A stretch of 64,000 nt of DNA from Sphingomonas endolithica (lineage in GTDB: Bacteria; Pseudomonadota; Alphaproteobacteria; Sphingomonadales; Sphingomonadaceae), in assembly GCF_025231525.1 (NCBI RefSeq), contig NZ_CP103057.1:3606501-3670500 (forward strand), read 5' to 3'. The notes beneath the pieces were generated by a model. The model did no database searches, was not told where the DNA came from, and worked only from the letters and a program-made list of their open reading frames with translations. Below are positions 37,854 to 46,540 of the stretch, one piece after another. Positions within the stretch are counted from its first letter, which is position 1. Each line of letters starts with the position of its first letter. Both the position numbers and the translations under genes were made by a program.

Positions 37854-38579
37854 TTACCGCTGAGAAGAAACTGTTTTCAGGAACGCATCGGCATGCAACG
37901 CCAAAGCGGCGTCGAAAGTTGCGTGGTCGCTCGGCCGGCCGAGTGCGGCAGCGCTGGTCACGCCATATTCGGCGATGCCGCATGGCACGATGCCGTCGAA
38001 ATGCGATAGATCGGGCGTGAGGTTGACCGAGAAGCCGTGCATCGTGATCCAGCGCTTCACGCGCACCCCGATCGCCCCGATCTTCGCCTCGCGCCCGGCC
38101 TGATCGAACGTCCAGATGCCGATCCGGCCGGCCGCGCGGAACGCCTCTATGCCGATCTCGCCCAGCGCCGCGATCACCCAGCCTTCGAGCGAATGGACGA
38201 AATGGCGGACGTCGCGCCCGCGTTTGCCGAGATCGAGCACGACATAGCCGATCCGCTGCCCCGGCCCATGATAGGTGTAGCGCCCGCCGCGCCCGGCCGA
38301 GATCACCGGGAAGCGCGGATCGATCAGCTCGGCGACATCGGCGCTGGTGCCCGCGGTGTAGACCGGCGGATGTTCCAGCAGCCACAGCAGTTCGCGCGCG
38401 GTGCCGGCGGCGACCGCCGCGGCGCGCGCCTCCATCTCGGCCAGGGCCCGCGCATAATCGATCTGCGCGGGGTCGCTACGCCATTCGGGTTCGTCGTCTG
38501 AGCTCACCCCTGGCAATTGGGCCACCGGACCCCGTCGTGCAAGTCCGCGCCTGCGGCCATTGGCAAGCGACGGCGCCAT
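37854..38579 (-). CDS. lipB: Octanoyl-[acyl carrier protein] transferase LipB
   Basis: The 241-residue enzyme moves octanoyl from ACP to lipoate-dependent protein domains. The active site is complete: [25 protein letters not shown], then [18 protein letters not shown], and the catalytic cysteine in [13 protein letters not shown]. The ATG at 38579 has GGAG eight bases upstream. Homology begins near [11 protein letters not shown], so the first 24 residues may be non-family; a GTG at 38507 is an alternative start. The gene is divergent from the membrane-protein pair. Confidence 0.94.
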   Translation of the reverse strand: MAPSLANGRRRGLARRGPVAQLPGVSSDDEPEWRSDPAQIDYARALAEMEARAAAVAAGTARELLWLLEHPPVYTAGTSADVAELIDPRFPVISAGRGGRYTYHGPGQRIGYVVLDLGKRGRDVRHFVHSLEGWVIAALGEIGIEAFRAAGRIGIWTFDQAGREAKIGAIGVRVKRWITMHGFSVNLTPDLSHFDGIVPCGIAEYGVTSAAALGRPSDHATFDAALALHADAFLKTVSSQR

Positions 38580-38622
38580 GGGCTAACGCTCCGCCCGGTA
38601 TAATCGGGAAGCAGGTGGCGAC

Positions 38623-39444
38623 ATGGTGACGATGGGAAATGTGTGGGATCGCACGACCGCGTTCCTCAGCGAGCATCTGTCGGCGATCCTGCCGGTCGCG
38701 TTGCTGGCGATCCTGCTGCCCTCCGCGATCCAGTCGATCATCGCGCCGCTGGCTACACAATCGGAAACCGCGCGGCTGTCGGTAAACGGCGCATCGCTGC
38801 TGCTGTCGATCCTGTCGCTTTGGGGGCAATTGGCGATCGTCGCCTGGGCGCTCGATCCTGCCGGCGGGCGCGGCGCGATGCGCGTGGCGAGCCGACGGTT
38901 GCTGCCGATGATCGGCGTGGCCTTGCTGCTACTGCTCGGCATGCTGCTGCTGATCGCGCCGATCCCGGTCGTGCTCGGCCTGTCGGGCTATGACCTGCAG
39001 GCGGCGATGAACGGGCAGCAGGGGGAAGTGCCGCCCAATGCCGCGGGGTTCATCGTGCTGTACACGTTGGCGCTGCTGCCGATTTTCCTGTTCCTCGGAT
39101 CGCGCCTGGCGCTGGTGACGCCGTTGGTGGTGGCGGAACGGCGCGGCACCGGCGTGTTCGCGCGCTCCTTCGCGCTGACCCGCGGCATTGCGTGGAAGAT
39201 CATCGGCGTGCTGGTGCTGCTGCTGATCGTGGCGATGGTCTCCGTGCTGGCCGCCCGGACGGTGTTCGGATCGATCCTGCAACTGATCGCCGGCGGCGAC
39301 GGGGACATCACCATCGCCACGGTGCTGACGGCGATGATCGTCAGCCTGGTGGGGACGGTGTTCACGGTGCTGGCCGATGCGTTCACCGCCAAGCTGTACC
39401 TAGCGGCGCGCGCCGCACGCGAGCCGATCGCCACGGCATCATGA
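38623..39444 (+). CDS. Multi-helix membrane protein, first of a paralogous pair
   Basis: The 273-residue protein has about six hydrophobic segments. It carries the motif RLALVTPLVVAERRGTGVFARSFALTRGIAWKIIGVL, which resembles the membrane domain of glycerophosphoryl-diester-phosphodiesterase-type proteins. No catalytic site is visible. Its neighbour, which overlaps it by four bases, carries a matching segment (RMIALGPILVAERPISVGRGVARSWAMTRGY), so the two probably form a hetero-oligomer. GGTGGCGACATG is the only start context, and the ATG at 38623 is used. Function unknown. Confidence 0.75.
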   Translation: MVTMGNVWDRTTAFLSEHLSAILPVALLAILLPSAIQSIIAPLATQSETARLSVNGASLLLSILSLWGQLAIVAWALDPAGGRGAMRVASRRLLPMIGVALLLLLGMLLLIAPIPVVLGLSGYDLQAAMNGQQGEVPPNAAGFIVLYTLALLPIFLFLGSRLALVTPLVVAERRGTGVFARSFALTRGIAWKIIGVLVLLLIVAMVSVLAARTVFGSILQLIAGGDGDITIATVLTAMIVSLVGTVFTVLADAFTAKLYLAARAAREPIATAS

Positions 39445-40193
39445 AGATCGATATGGCCGGCGCGTTGCGCGATGCCTGGGCGATGTGGCGCACGGACGGC
39501 GACCTGTTGGTCCGCATCGCCGCCTTGTTCCTGTTCCTGCCGCAATTCGCCACCCTGCTGCTGCTGCCGCCGATCCCGCCGATGGTGGTGACGGCGGAGA
39601 TGAGCCAGGCGGCGCAAATGGCGCTGGCGGAAAGCATCGTCGCCTGGATCTCGGCTTATGGCGGCTGGTATCTGCTCGCTGCGTTGATCGTGCAGGCCGG
39701 CACGCTGATCGTGCTGACGGCCTATCTGGGACGCGACCGGCCCGATCTGGGCGGTGCGATCCGCAGCGCGGCGCAGCTTTTTCCGCGCTACCTGCTGGCC
39801 ATGATCCTGGTCGGGTTGCCGCTGGGGGTGGGCGTGTTGACGCTCATTCTGCTGCTGCCCGGCCTGTACGTGCTCGGCCGGATGATCGCGCTGGGGCCGA
39901 TCCTGGTTGCCGAACGCCCGATCAGCGTCGGGCGCGGCGTGGCGCGGAGCTGGGCGATGACCCGTGGGTACGGGCTGCCTTTGGCGGGGCTGGTATCGCT
40001 GACGATCCTGGGTGGCGCGCTGATGGCGGCGCCCTTCACGATGATCGACAAGGGGCTGCGGGCGGCCGCGCCCAACGTCGTGGCGATCACGCTGGCCGAT
40101 GCGGCGGGGGCGGCGGTCGCTGCCGCCGCCTTGCTGGCGACGGCGCTGGTCCAGATCGCGGTCTATCGCCGGCTGGAGAACAGCGGCACCTGA
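39441..40193 (+). CDS. Multi-helix membrane protein, second of a paralogous pair
   Basis: The 250-residue protein begins MKIDMAGALRDAWAMWRTDG and has five to six helices. It shares the loop ILVAERP...RSWAMTRGYG with the preceding gene and starts within its stop codon (ATGA), so translation is coupled. The 3' end overlaps the end of the convergent GNAT gene by 31 bases. Function unknown; the pair resembles the membrane portion of GlpQ-like or YciC/DUF-type proteins. Confidence 0.75.
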   Translation: MKIDMAGALRDAWAMWRTDGDLLVRIAALFLFLPQFATLLLLPPIPPMVVTAEMSQAAQMALAESIVAWISAYGGWYLLAALIVQAGTLIVLTAYLGRDRPDLGGAIRSAAQLFPRYLLAMILVGLPLGVGVLTLILLLPGLYVLGRMIALGPILVAERPISVGRGVARSWAMTRGYGLPLAGLVSLTILGGALMAAPFTMIDKGLRAAAPNVVAITLADAAGAAVAAAALLATALVQIAVYRRLENSGT

Positions 40194-40756
40194 GGCGCTG
40201 CGTCGGCCGGCAGCGCGCCGGTCGCCCGCGGATCGGCGAAGGTCTCGATCGTGCGCGAGATCGCGGTAAAGCCCGACGCGCGGTAGAAGCCGAGCGCCGA
40301 GGGGTGATCGAGCGTGCAGGTGTGCACCCAGACCCGGGAGACATCCCGGCGCCACGCCATCGCCAGCGCCTGCGCCATCATCCAGCGGCCATGGCCTTGC
40401 CCGGCGAGTTCGGGGATCAGCCCGAAATAGGATAGTTCGCACGCGCCGGCCTTGCGGAAATCGAGCTCCAGCAGGCCGACCTCGATCCCCTGGCGATCGA
40501 CCGCGGCGTGGATGGTGATGGCGGGATCGTGGATGATGCGGGTGAGTGCGGCATCGTCCATCACCAGCCGCGAGAACCACAGCCAGGGCGCACCGACGCG
40601 GGCGAACAGCGCGCGGTACTTGTCCGGCGCGGGGGAGGACCAGCGCACCAGGCGGAGCGGGGAGGGCGGCAGCGGCCGGGCGGCGGGGCGCCGCGTCATC
40701 TCCAGCGTGGTGACGATCGTCGCCACCTGGTCGTCGGCCACCGGGATCAGCGCCAC
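40163..40756 (-). CDS. GNAT family N-acetyltransferase
   Basis: The 197-residue protein has the GNAT signature: VGLLELDFRKAGACELSYFGLIPELAGQGHGRWMMAQALA around residues 93-132, then VWVHTCTLDHPSALGFYRASGFTAIS. The first 50 residues are Pro/Arg-rich and contain WFSRLVMDD. The acceptor substrate is unknown. It lies immediately upstream of, and on the same strand as, hemF with four bases between, so hemF and this gene are probably one transcript. Confidence 0.85.
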   Translation of the reverse strand: MALIPVADDQVATIVTTLEMTRRPAARPLPPSPLRLVRWSSPAPDKYRALFARVGAPWLWFSRLVMDDAALTRIIHDPAITIHAAVDRQGIEVGLLELDFRKAGACELSYFGLIPELAGQGHGRWMMAQALAMAWRRDVSRVWVHTCTLDHPSALGFYRASGFTAISRTIETFADPRATGALPADAAPQVPLFSSRR

Positions 40757-40760
40757 GCGG

Positions 40761-41600
40761 TTACTCCCACGTCGCGAGCGGCGGGAGGCTCATCAGGATC
40801 GCGTCGATATTGCCGCCGGTCTTCAGGCCGAACAGCGTGCCGCGATCATAGACCAGGTTGAATTCGGCATAGCGGCCACGCCAGGCGCGCATGCGGGCGA
40901 GGTCGGTATCGTCGAACGGATCGTTCATCCGCCGCCGCACGATGCGGGGATAGGCATCCAGGAACGCGCGGCCGACATCCTGGGTGAAGGCGAAATTGGT
41001 CGCGAAATCGCCTTCCAGATGATCGTAAAAGATGCCGCCGACGCCGCGATGCACCTGGCGGTGAGGGATGAAGAAATAATCGTCGGCCCATTTGCTGAAA
41101 CGCGGATAGTCGCCCGGTACATGCGCATCGCAGGCCGCCTTCAGCGTGGCGTGGAAATCGGCGGTGTCCTCCTCGCGCGGCAAGGGCGGGTTGAGGTCGG
41201 CGCCGCCGCCGAACCAGCGCTTGGTGGTGATGAGGAAGCGGCAGTTCATGTGCACCGCGGGCACGTGCGGATTGGCCATGTGCGCGACCAGGCTGATGCC
41301 GGTGGCAAAGAAGGTCGGATCGTCGCTGGCGCCGTGGATCGATTTCGCGAAATCGCCCTCGAACGTGCCGCCGACGGTCGAGACGTTGACGCCGACCTTC
41401 TCGAACACCTGCCCCTTCATCACCCCGCGCACCCCGCCGCCGCCGGGGCCCCCGGAGGGATCGACGCGGTCCCAGGGAATGAAGTCGAAGGCGGCCGCCG
41501 ACCCCGCCTCGCGCTCGATCGCGACGAATTCGGCGCAGATCAGGTCGCGCAGATGTTCGAACCAAGTGCGGGCGGCGGTTTGTTGTTCGTCGAGGATCAT
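40761..41600 (-). CDS. hemF: Oxygen-dependent coproporphyrinogen III oxidase
   Basis: The 279-residue enzyme decarboxylates coproporphyrinogen III to protoporphyrinogen IX with O2. Visible family segments are WDRVDPSGGPGGGGVRGVMKG early, FFATGISLVAHMANPHVPAVHMNCRF, WFGGGADLNPPLP, and FSKWADDYFFIPHRQVHRGVGGIFYD. The last carries the conserved acidic and histidine residues. YNLVYDRGT-like FNLVYDRGTLFGLKTGGNIDAILMSLPP ends the protein. The length is normal. trmL is upstream on the same strand. Confidence 0.97.
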   Translation of the reverse strand: MILDEQQTAARTWFEHLRDLICAEFVAIEREAGSAAAFDFIPWDRVDPSGGPGGGGVRGVMKGQVFEKVGVNVSTVGGTFEGDFAKSIHGASDDPTFFATGISLVAHMANPHVPAVHMNCRFLITTKRWFGGGADLNPPLPREEDTADFHATLKAACDAHVPGDYPRFSKWADDYFFIPHRQVHRGVGGIFYDHLEGDFATNFAFTQDVGRAFLDAYPRIVRRRMNDPFDDTDLARMRAWRGRYAEFNLVYDRGTLFGLKTGGNIDAILMSLPPLATWE

Positions 41601-41639
41601 GGGCGGCCCTTAACTGATCATCCCCGGTACGGGGAGAGG

Positions 41640-42089
41640 CTAGAGTGGCCAGCCACCCGTTTGCCGCAGCGCCTCGGCGGCGACGATGCCGGTGGCGACC
41701 GAGATGTTCATCGAGCGCATGCCGGCGCGCATCGGGATCAGCACGCGCACGTCCGCCCGCGCATGCACGTCCTCCGGGACGCCGGCCCCCTCGCTGCCCA
41801 TCAGGAGCACGTCGTCGGGCGCGAAGGCCGCGCCGTCGAGCCGTACGGCGCCCTTGGTGGTGAGCAGCACGATGCGCCCCGCGACCTGCGCCTCGAACGC
41901 GGCCCAGTCGACATGGCGCACGACATCGACCGCGCCGACATAATCCATGCCCGATCGCGCCAGCGCCTTGTCGCTCCAGGTGAAGCCCATCGGTTCGATC
42001 AGATCGACGCCGAGCCCGAGGCACGCGGCGGTGCGCAGGATGGCACCGACATTGCCGGCGATATCGGGTTGGTACAGGGCGATCCGCAT
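41640..42089 (-). CDS. trmL: tRNA (cytidine(34)-2'-O)-methyltransferase
   Basis: The 149-residue SPOUT-fold enzyme methylates the wobble base of tRNA-Leu isoacceptors. It begins IALYQPDIAGNVGAILRTAACLG, with IEPMGFTWSDKALARSGMDY. The knot motifs are LMGSEGAGVPEDVH and IPMRAGMRSMNISVATGIVAAEALRQ. The size and N-terminus are TrmL/YibK type. It precedes hemF by about 40 bases and diverges from petA. Confidence 0.93.
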   Translation of the reverse strand: MRIALYQPDIAGNVGAILRTAACLGLGVDLIEPMGFTWSDKALARSGMDYVGAVDVVRHVDWAAFEAQVAGRIVLLTTKGAVRLDGAAFAPDDVLLMGSEGAGVPEDVHARADVRVLIPMRAGMRSMNISVATGIVAAEALRQTGGWPL

Positions 42090-42142
42090 CCCGCGATCCC
42101 TGGCACGTCCGGCGGGTGCATCGCAACCGCCCTAAAATGCTG

Positions 42143-42172
42143 TTGGCAAAGCGCTGTTCCCCCGTCTATCAG
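42143..42172 (+). promoter_or_regulatory. Candidate promoter of petABC
   Basis: TTGGCA at 42143-42148 and TATCAG at 42167-42172 are separated by 18 bases, about 100 bases before petA. The match is moderate, and the assignment is by position in the trmL-petA divergent gap. Confidence 0.3.
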
Positions 42173-42272
42173 ACCGCCAGCCTCCGCGGGAACGGAGGAT
42201 TGGGGACGCGTATCTTTACGTCGCGAGGTGCGGCTCCAATTGAACGCCGCGCTAAGTTGCAAGGGCAAGTGA

Positions 42273-42857
42273 ATGGCAAGTGTTGATACCGCTGTCCCAC
42301 CTGGTGAGGATCCGGCCCCGTTTCATGAGGAGGTCTCCGACCCCCGGCGTCGCGATTTCATCAACATTGCCGCCGTGTCGTTTGCCGGCGTCGGCGCGGT
42401 CGCGATCGTGCTGCCGCTGATCAACCAGATGAACCCGAGCGCCGACGTGCTGGCGCAGGCGACCACCGAAATCGATCTGTCGAAGATCCTGCCGGGCCAA
42501 GCGATCAAGACGGCTTTCCGCAAGCAGCCGCTGTTCGTGCGCAACCTGACCCCGGCCGAGATCGCCGCCGCCAACGCCGTGCCCGTCAGCGAGTTGCGCG
42601 ACCCCCAGACGCTGGCCGAGCGCACCAAGCCCGGCAAGGAAAACTGGCTGATCACGATGGGCGTGTGCACCCATCTGGGCTGCGTGCCGCTAGGCGCGGG
42701 CGAAGGCGAGAACAAGGGCCCGTTCGGCGGCTATTTCTGCCCGTGCCACGGTTCGGCCTATGATACCGCCGCCCGCATCCGCAAGGGGCCGGCGCCGCTC
42801 AACCTGCACGTGCCGGATTACGCTTTCTCGTCAGACACGACCGTGACGGTCGGTTGA
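42273..42857 (+). CDS. petA: Ubiquinol-cytochrome c reductase Rieske iron-sulfur subunit
   Basis: The 194-residue subunit carries the 2Fe-2S cluster of the bc1 complex. Ligands are Cys132/His134 in CTHLGC and Cys156/His159 in CPCHGS, with Cys137 and Cys158 as the disulfide pair. The N-terminus has a Tat-type [10 protein letters not shown] sequence (25-34) leading into the single membrane anchor (35-50). This fits export of a folded Rieske protein. It is the first gene of petABC. AAGGG precedes the ATG. Confidence 0.97.
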   Translation: MASVDTAVPPGEDPAPFHEEVSDPRRRDFINIAAVSFAGVGAVAIVLPLINQMNPSADVLAQATTEIDLSKILPGQAIKTAFRKQPLFVRNLTPAEIAAANAVPVSELRDPQTLAERTKPGKENWLITMGVCTHLGCVPLGAGEGENKGPFGGYFCPCHGSAYDTAARIRKGPAPLNLHVPDYAFSSDTTVTVG

Positions 42858-42867
42858 GGATCAAGAT

Positions 42868-44166
42868 ATGAGCTTCCCCTGGGCCAAGCATTACGCGCCG
42901 ACCAACCCGCTGATGAAGTGGGTGGACGAACGGCTGCCGCTCCCGCGCCTCGTCTACAACGCGGTCGGCGCCGGCTATCCGGTGCCGCGCAACCTCAACT
43001 ATTTCTGGAACTTCGGCGTCCTCGCCGGTGCGGCCCTTGGCATCCAGATCATCACCGGCATCGTGCTGGCGATGCACTATGCCGCCAATGGCGGCGTGGC
43101 GTTCGATTCGGTCGAGCACATCATGCGTGACGTGAATGCCGGCTGGTTCCTGCGCTATGCGCACGCCAACGGCGCCTCGATGTTCTTCATCGTCGTCTAC
43201 CTGCACATCTTCCGCGGCCTCTATTACGGATCGTACAAGGCGCCGCGCGAGATGATCTGGCTGCTGGGCGTCACGATCTTCCTGCTGATGATGGCGACCG
43301 CCTTCATGGGCTATGTGCTGCCATGGGGCCAGATGAGCTTCTGGGGCGCGCAGGTCATCACCGGCTTCTTCTCGGCCATACCAGGGGTCGGCGAGACGAT
43401 CCGCATCTGGCTGCTCGGCGGATTCGCGCCGGACGATGCCGCGCTCAACCGCTTCTTCTCGCTCCACTACCTGCTGCCGTTCGTGATCGCCGGCGTCATC
43501 ATCCTGCACATCTGGGCGCTGCACATTCCGGGATCGAATAATCCGACCGGCGTGGAAGTGAAGGGCGAGCAGGATACCGTGCCGTTCCATCCCTATTACA
43601 CGGCCAAGGACGGCTTCGGGCTCGGCATCTTCCTGCTGGTGTTTGCCGGGCTGCTGTTCTTCTACCCGAACTATCTCGGCCATCCGGACAATTACATACC
43701 AGCCAACCCGCTCTCGACGCCGGCGCACATCGTGCCTGAATGGTATTTCTGGCCGTTCTACGCGATCCTGCGCGCCTTCACGGTCGATTTCATCCTGCCC
43801 GCCAAGCTGTGGGGCGTGCTCGCGATGTTCGGCTCGATCCTGCTGCTGTTCTTCCTGCCCTGGCTGGACAATTCGCCGGTGCGGTCGAACAATTATCGCC
43901 CCAAGGCGCGGATCGCGTTCTGGATCCTGGTGCTCGACGTGCTGGTGCTCGGCTATTGCGGTGGTTCGGCCGCGGACCCGGCCTATGTCATCGCCAGCCA
44001 GATCGCCGCGATCTACTATTTCGCGCACTTCCTGATCATCCTGCCGATGATCTCGCGCTCCGAACGGCCGACGCCGTTGCCCAACTCGATCACCGAAGCG
44101 GTGCTGGCCAAGCATGGCGGCACCAGCCCGGCGCACACCGCCTTGACCCCCGCTGTGCAGTCGTAA
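42868..44166 (+). CDS. petB: Cytochrome b of the bc1 complex
   Basis: The 432-residue protein has eight membrane helices and two heme b sites. Helix B histidines are in [19 protein letters not shown] and [14 protein letters not shown]; the Qo site has the [15 protein letters not shown] (PEWY) motif, and [17 protein letters not shown] follows the CD loop. The quinone-oxidising PEWY and the usual length indicate a normal alphaproteobacterial enzyme. It lies 10 bases after petA. Confidence 0.98.
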   Translation: MSFPWAKHYAPTNPLMKWVDERLPLPRLVYNAVGAGYPVPRNLNYFWNFGVLAGAALGIQIITGIVLAMHYAANGGVAFDSVEHIMRDVNAGWFLRYAHANGASMFFIVVYLHIFRGLYYGSYKAPREMIWLLGVTIFLLMMATAFMGYVLPWGQMSFWGAQVITGFFSAIPGVGETIRIWLLGGFAPDDAALNRFFSLHYLLPFVIAGVIILHIWALHIPGSNNPTGVEVKGEQDTVPFHPYYTAKDGFGLGIFLLVFAGLLFFYPNYLGHPDNYIPANPLSTPAHIVPEWYFWPFYAILRAFTVDFILPAKLWGVLAMFGSILLLFFLPWLDNSPVRSNNYRPKARIAFWILVLDVLVLGYCGGSAADPAYVIASQIAAIYYFAHFLIILPMISRSERPTPLPNSITEAVLAKHGGTSPAHTALTPAVQS

Positions 44167-44188
44167 GCGAACAAGAGGGAATACGACC

Positions 44189-45031
44189 ATGGTTCGCTTC
44201 ATCGCAATGCTCGTCGGGATCGCCTTTGCCGGCGTCCTGGCGCTCGCCCTGATCGCCAGTGTCTCGGGCGTGATCACCGATCCGCCGGCGGCAACCGCCG
44301 AGCATGAATTCCACTTGCACCCCAAGGAGCTGGCGCTGTCCAGCAACGGGCCGCTCGGCAAGTTCGACAACCGCCAGGTCCAGCGCGGCTTCCAGGTGTA
44401 CAAGGAAGTATGCGCCGCCTGCCATTCGCTGCGTCTGGTGGCGTTCCGCGATCTCGGCGAGATCGGCTATAGCGAGCCGGAAGTGAAGGCGATCGCCAAC
44501 CAGTGGGTGATCGAGCAGCCGTCGATCAACCCCGACACCGGCGAAGCCGCGACGCGCAAGAACATCGCGTCGGACAAGTTCCCGTCGCCCTTCCCCAACG
44601 AAATCGCGGCCCGAGCCGCGAACAACAATGCGCTGCCGCCAGACCTTTCGCTGATGACCAAGGCGCGTCACGACGGCCCGGCCTATATCTACTCGCTGTT
44701 GACGGGCTACCGGAACCAGCCGGCGGAACTGCTCAAGCATTTCCCGGATGCCAAGACTCCGACCGGGCTGCACTACAACCCGTACTTCGCGAACCTGAAC
44801 ATCGCGATGCCGCCGCCGCTGACCAGCGATGGCCAGGTCGGCTATACCGACGGCACCAAGGCGAGCGTCGACCAGATGGCCAAGGACGTCTCGGCGTTCC
44901 TGGTGTGGACGGCAGAACCCAAGCTGCAGGCACGCCATGGCGCCGGTGTGGCGGCGATGATCTTCCTGCTGATCTTCAGCTTCCTGGCGTACGGTGCGTA
45001 CCAGAACGTATGGCGCAACGTTAAGCATTGA
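44189..45031 (+). CDS. petC: Cytochrome c1
   Basis: The 280-residue subunit carries covalent heme c. The CxxCH site is Cys75-Ala-Ala-Cys78-His79 in VCAACHSLRL, and the axial methionine is likely in NIAMPPPL. The N-terminus has a hydrophobic export segment, and the C-terminal helix GVAAMIFLLIFSFLAYGAYQNVW anchors it. It passes electrons from the Rieske centre to cytochrome c. Third gene of petABC; palindromes at about 45050-45070 follow. Confidence 0.97.
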   Translation: MVRFIAMLVGIAFAGVLALALIASVSGVITDPPAATAEHEFHLHPKELALSSNGPLGKFDNRQVQRGFQVYKEVCAACHSLRLVAFRDLGEIGYSEPEVKAIANQWVIEQPSINPDTGEAATRKNIASDKFPSPFPNEIAARAANNNALPPDLSLMTKARHDGPAYIYSLLTGYRNQPAELLKHFPDAKTPTGLHYNPYFANLNIAMPPPLTSDGQVGYTDGTKASVDQMAKDVSAFLVWTAEPKLQARHGAGVAAMIFLLIFSFLAYGAYQNVWRNVKH

Positions 45032-45232
45032 GCCTCGGCCAGCGGATTAGCATCGCTAATCCGCGTCTCGGGCCAGGCCCGGCCGGCGGGCGCAGCCCGA
45101 CCGACGGCGCGGCTACGCCGCGTCGGTCACTTGAGCCTACATCCGGAGGGTGGAACGAATATGTTCCGCCCTCCGTTTGTTTTCCATCAGCGGCGCTTCG
45201 GCAGGCCGCTCTCCGCGTTCGGGAGTTGGAAA

Positions 45233-45955
45233 ATGGCATTTTCGGGTATCAAGTTGGCCGCGCTCGGCCTGATCGCGGCGCTCGGCCTTGGTGGGTGCAC
45301 CGACGGCTATGGCTATAGCGGCCTCTCCGCCGGCTATGGTGCCGGCGGCTATGGCTATGGTGATGGCTATTACGATGGCGGCTACGGCTATGGCGACGCC
45401 GGCTATGGCTATGGCGGCTTCGGCAACAGTTATTACGGTTGGTTCGGCGACTATTATTATCCGGGTTCCGGCTATTACGTCTACGATCGCTATCGCCGCC
45501 CGCATCGCTGGAACGACAATCAGCGCCGCTATTGGGAAGGCCGGCGTGGCAACGGCCGCCCCGGTGGCAACTGGCAAGGGCGCCCTGGTGGTGATGGTCG
45601 TCCGGGCAATTGGCAAGGCCGCCCCGGCGGCAATGGCCAGGCCGGCAACACCGGCCGACCGAACCGGCCCAATTGGCAGGGCTTCAACCGCCCGGGGCAA
45701 GGCCAGGGACAGGGATTCCAGGGCATGCGACCGGGCCAAGGATATCAGGGTAATCGCGGACCCCGGCCGGGCCATCAGGGCAACCGTGGCGAGCGCCCGG
45801 CGGTTCAGCCGGGTAGCGCAGACGCCGGTGCGGTACGTCAGCCGCAGGCACGGCCGGAAGGTGGACGTCCGACGTTCCGCCAATGGGGCGGGCAGAACCG
45901 TGGCGGCATGCGCGGGGGCGGTGGTGGTGGCCGTCGTGGTGGGCGGCCGGAGTAA
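45233..45955 (+). CDS. Gly/Tyr- and Gly/Arg-rich lipoprotein, unknown function
   Basis: The 240-residue lipoprotein has a signal sequence and lipobox (LGLGGC, Cys20), followed by a tract of GYGYGD-like repeats (about 22-70) rich in glycine and tyrosine. A basic YDRYRRPHRWNDNQRRYWEGRRG segment follows, then a long tract of (N)WQGRPGGNG/RPG units to about residue 150 and an Arg/Gly/Gln tail. The whole mature part looks disordered and RGG-like. I do not know a function. The ATG at 45233 has GGGAG upstream; an upstream ATG would add 34 residues with no signal-like start. It follows petC after 200 bases of palindromes. Confidence 0.75.
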   Translation: MAFSGIKLAALGLIAALGLGGCTDGYGYSGLSAGYGAGGYGYGDGYYDGGYGYGDAGYGYGGFGNSYYGWFGDYYYPGSGYYVYDRYRRPHRWNDNQRRYWEGRRGNGRPGGNWQGRPGGDGRPGNWQGRPGGNGQAGNTGRPNRPNWQGFNRPGQGQGQGFQGMRPGQGYQGNRGPRPGHQGNRGERPAVQPGSADAGAVRQPQARPEGGRPTFRQWGGQNRGGMRGGGGGGRRGGRPE

Positions 45956-45965
45956 AACCGTCACT

Positions 45966-46067
45966 GCTCCCGGCGACGGGTGGGGCCCAGTACGGATGCA
46001 GTAGTTGGTTGGCGGCGCGTCATAACCCGCTTCATCGCTACTGGGCCCCGGCCTCCGCCGGGGAGCT
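45966..46067. repeat. Family D paired inverted repeat (diverged)
   Basis: CTCCCGGCGACGGGTGGGGC at about 45967 pairs with the inverse ending CCGCCGGGGAGCT at 46067. It lies between the convergent Gly-rich lipoprotein and MaoC genes. Confidence 0.75.
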
Positions 46068-46083
46068 TAAGGGGGTAATTAGC

Positions 46084-46530
46084 TCAGGCTGGGCGCGTGC
46101 GGATCAGGCCGATCGACACGAAGGTCAGCACGGCGACGTCATCCTGGTTGAGCACCGTCATCCTGGATCGATAGCTGCCCATTTCCGGCCGGCTCTGCGA
46201 CGCGCGCTTGTCCACGATCTCGGTTTCGCAGCGTAGCGTGTCGCCGGGATAGACCGGCTTCAGCCAGCGCAGTTCGTCGATCCCCGGCGATCCCAGCCCG
46301 GCCTGCTCGTTGGCCTTGAGATTGGCCACCACCATCGACATCACCATGCCGCAGGTATGCCAGCCACTGGCCGACAAACGCCCGAAATGGGTCTGCGCGG
46401 CGGCTTCGTCGGAGAGATGGAACGGCTGGGGATCGAACTTCTCGGCATAGGCGATCACCTCGTCGCGCGTGACCGCGTAATGGCCGAAGCTCTGTTTCGA
46501 TCCGACCTCAATATCCTCGAAATACTGCAC
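46084..46530 (-). CDS. MaoC-like (R)-hydratase family protein
   Basis: The 148-residue hot-dog-fold protein has the hydratase pair in YAEKFDPQPFHLSDEAA: Asp33 and His38 are the catalytic positions. SASGWHTCGMVMSM and LRWLKPVYPGDTLRCETEIV are further family segments. MaoC-type proteins hydrate enoyl-CoA in fatty acid or PHA metabolism. The exact substrate is open. It lies 10 bases downstream of the phosphodiesterase-family gene. Confidence 0.87.
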   Translation of the reverse strand: MQYFEDIEVGSKQSFGHYAVTRDEVIAYAEKFDPQPFHLSDEAAAQTHFGRLSASGWHTCGMVMSMVVANLKANEQAGLGSPGIDELRWLKPVYPGDTLRCETEIVDKRASQSRPEMGSYRSRMTVLNQDDVAVLTFVSIGLIRTRPA

Positions 46531-46540
46531 GCGCGCTCTC

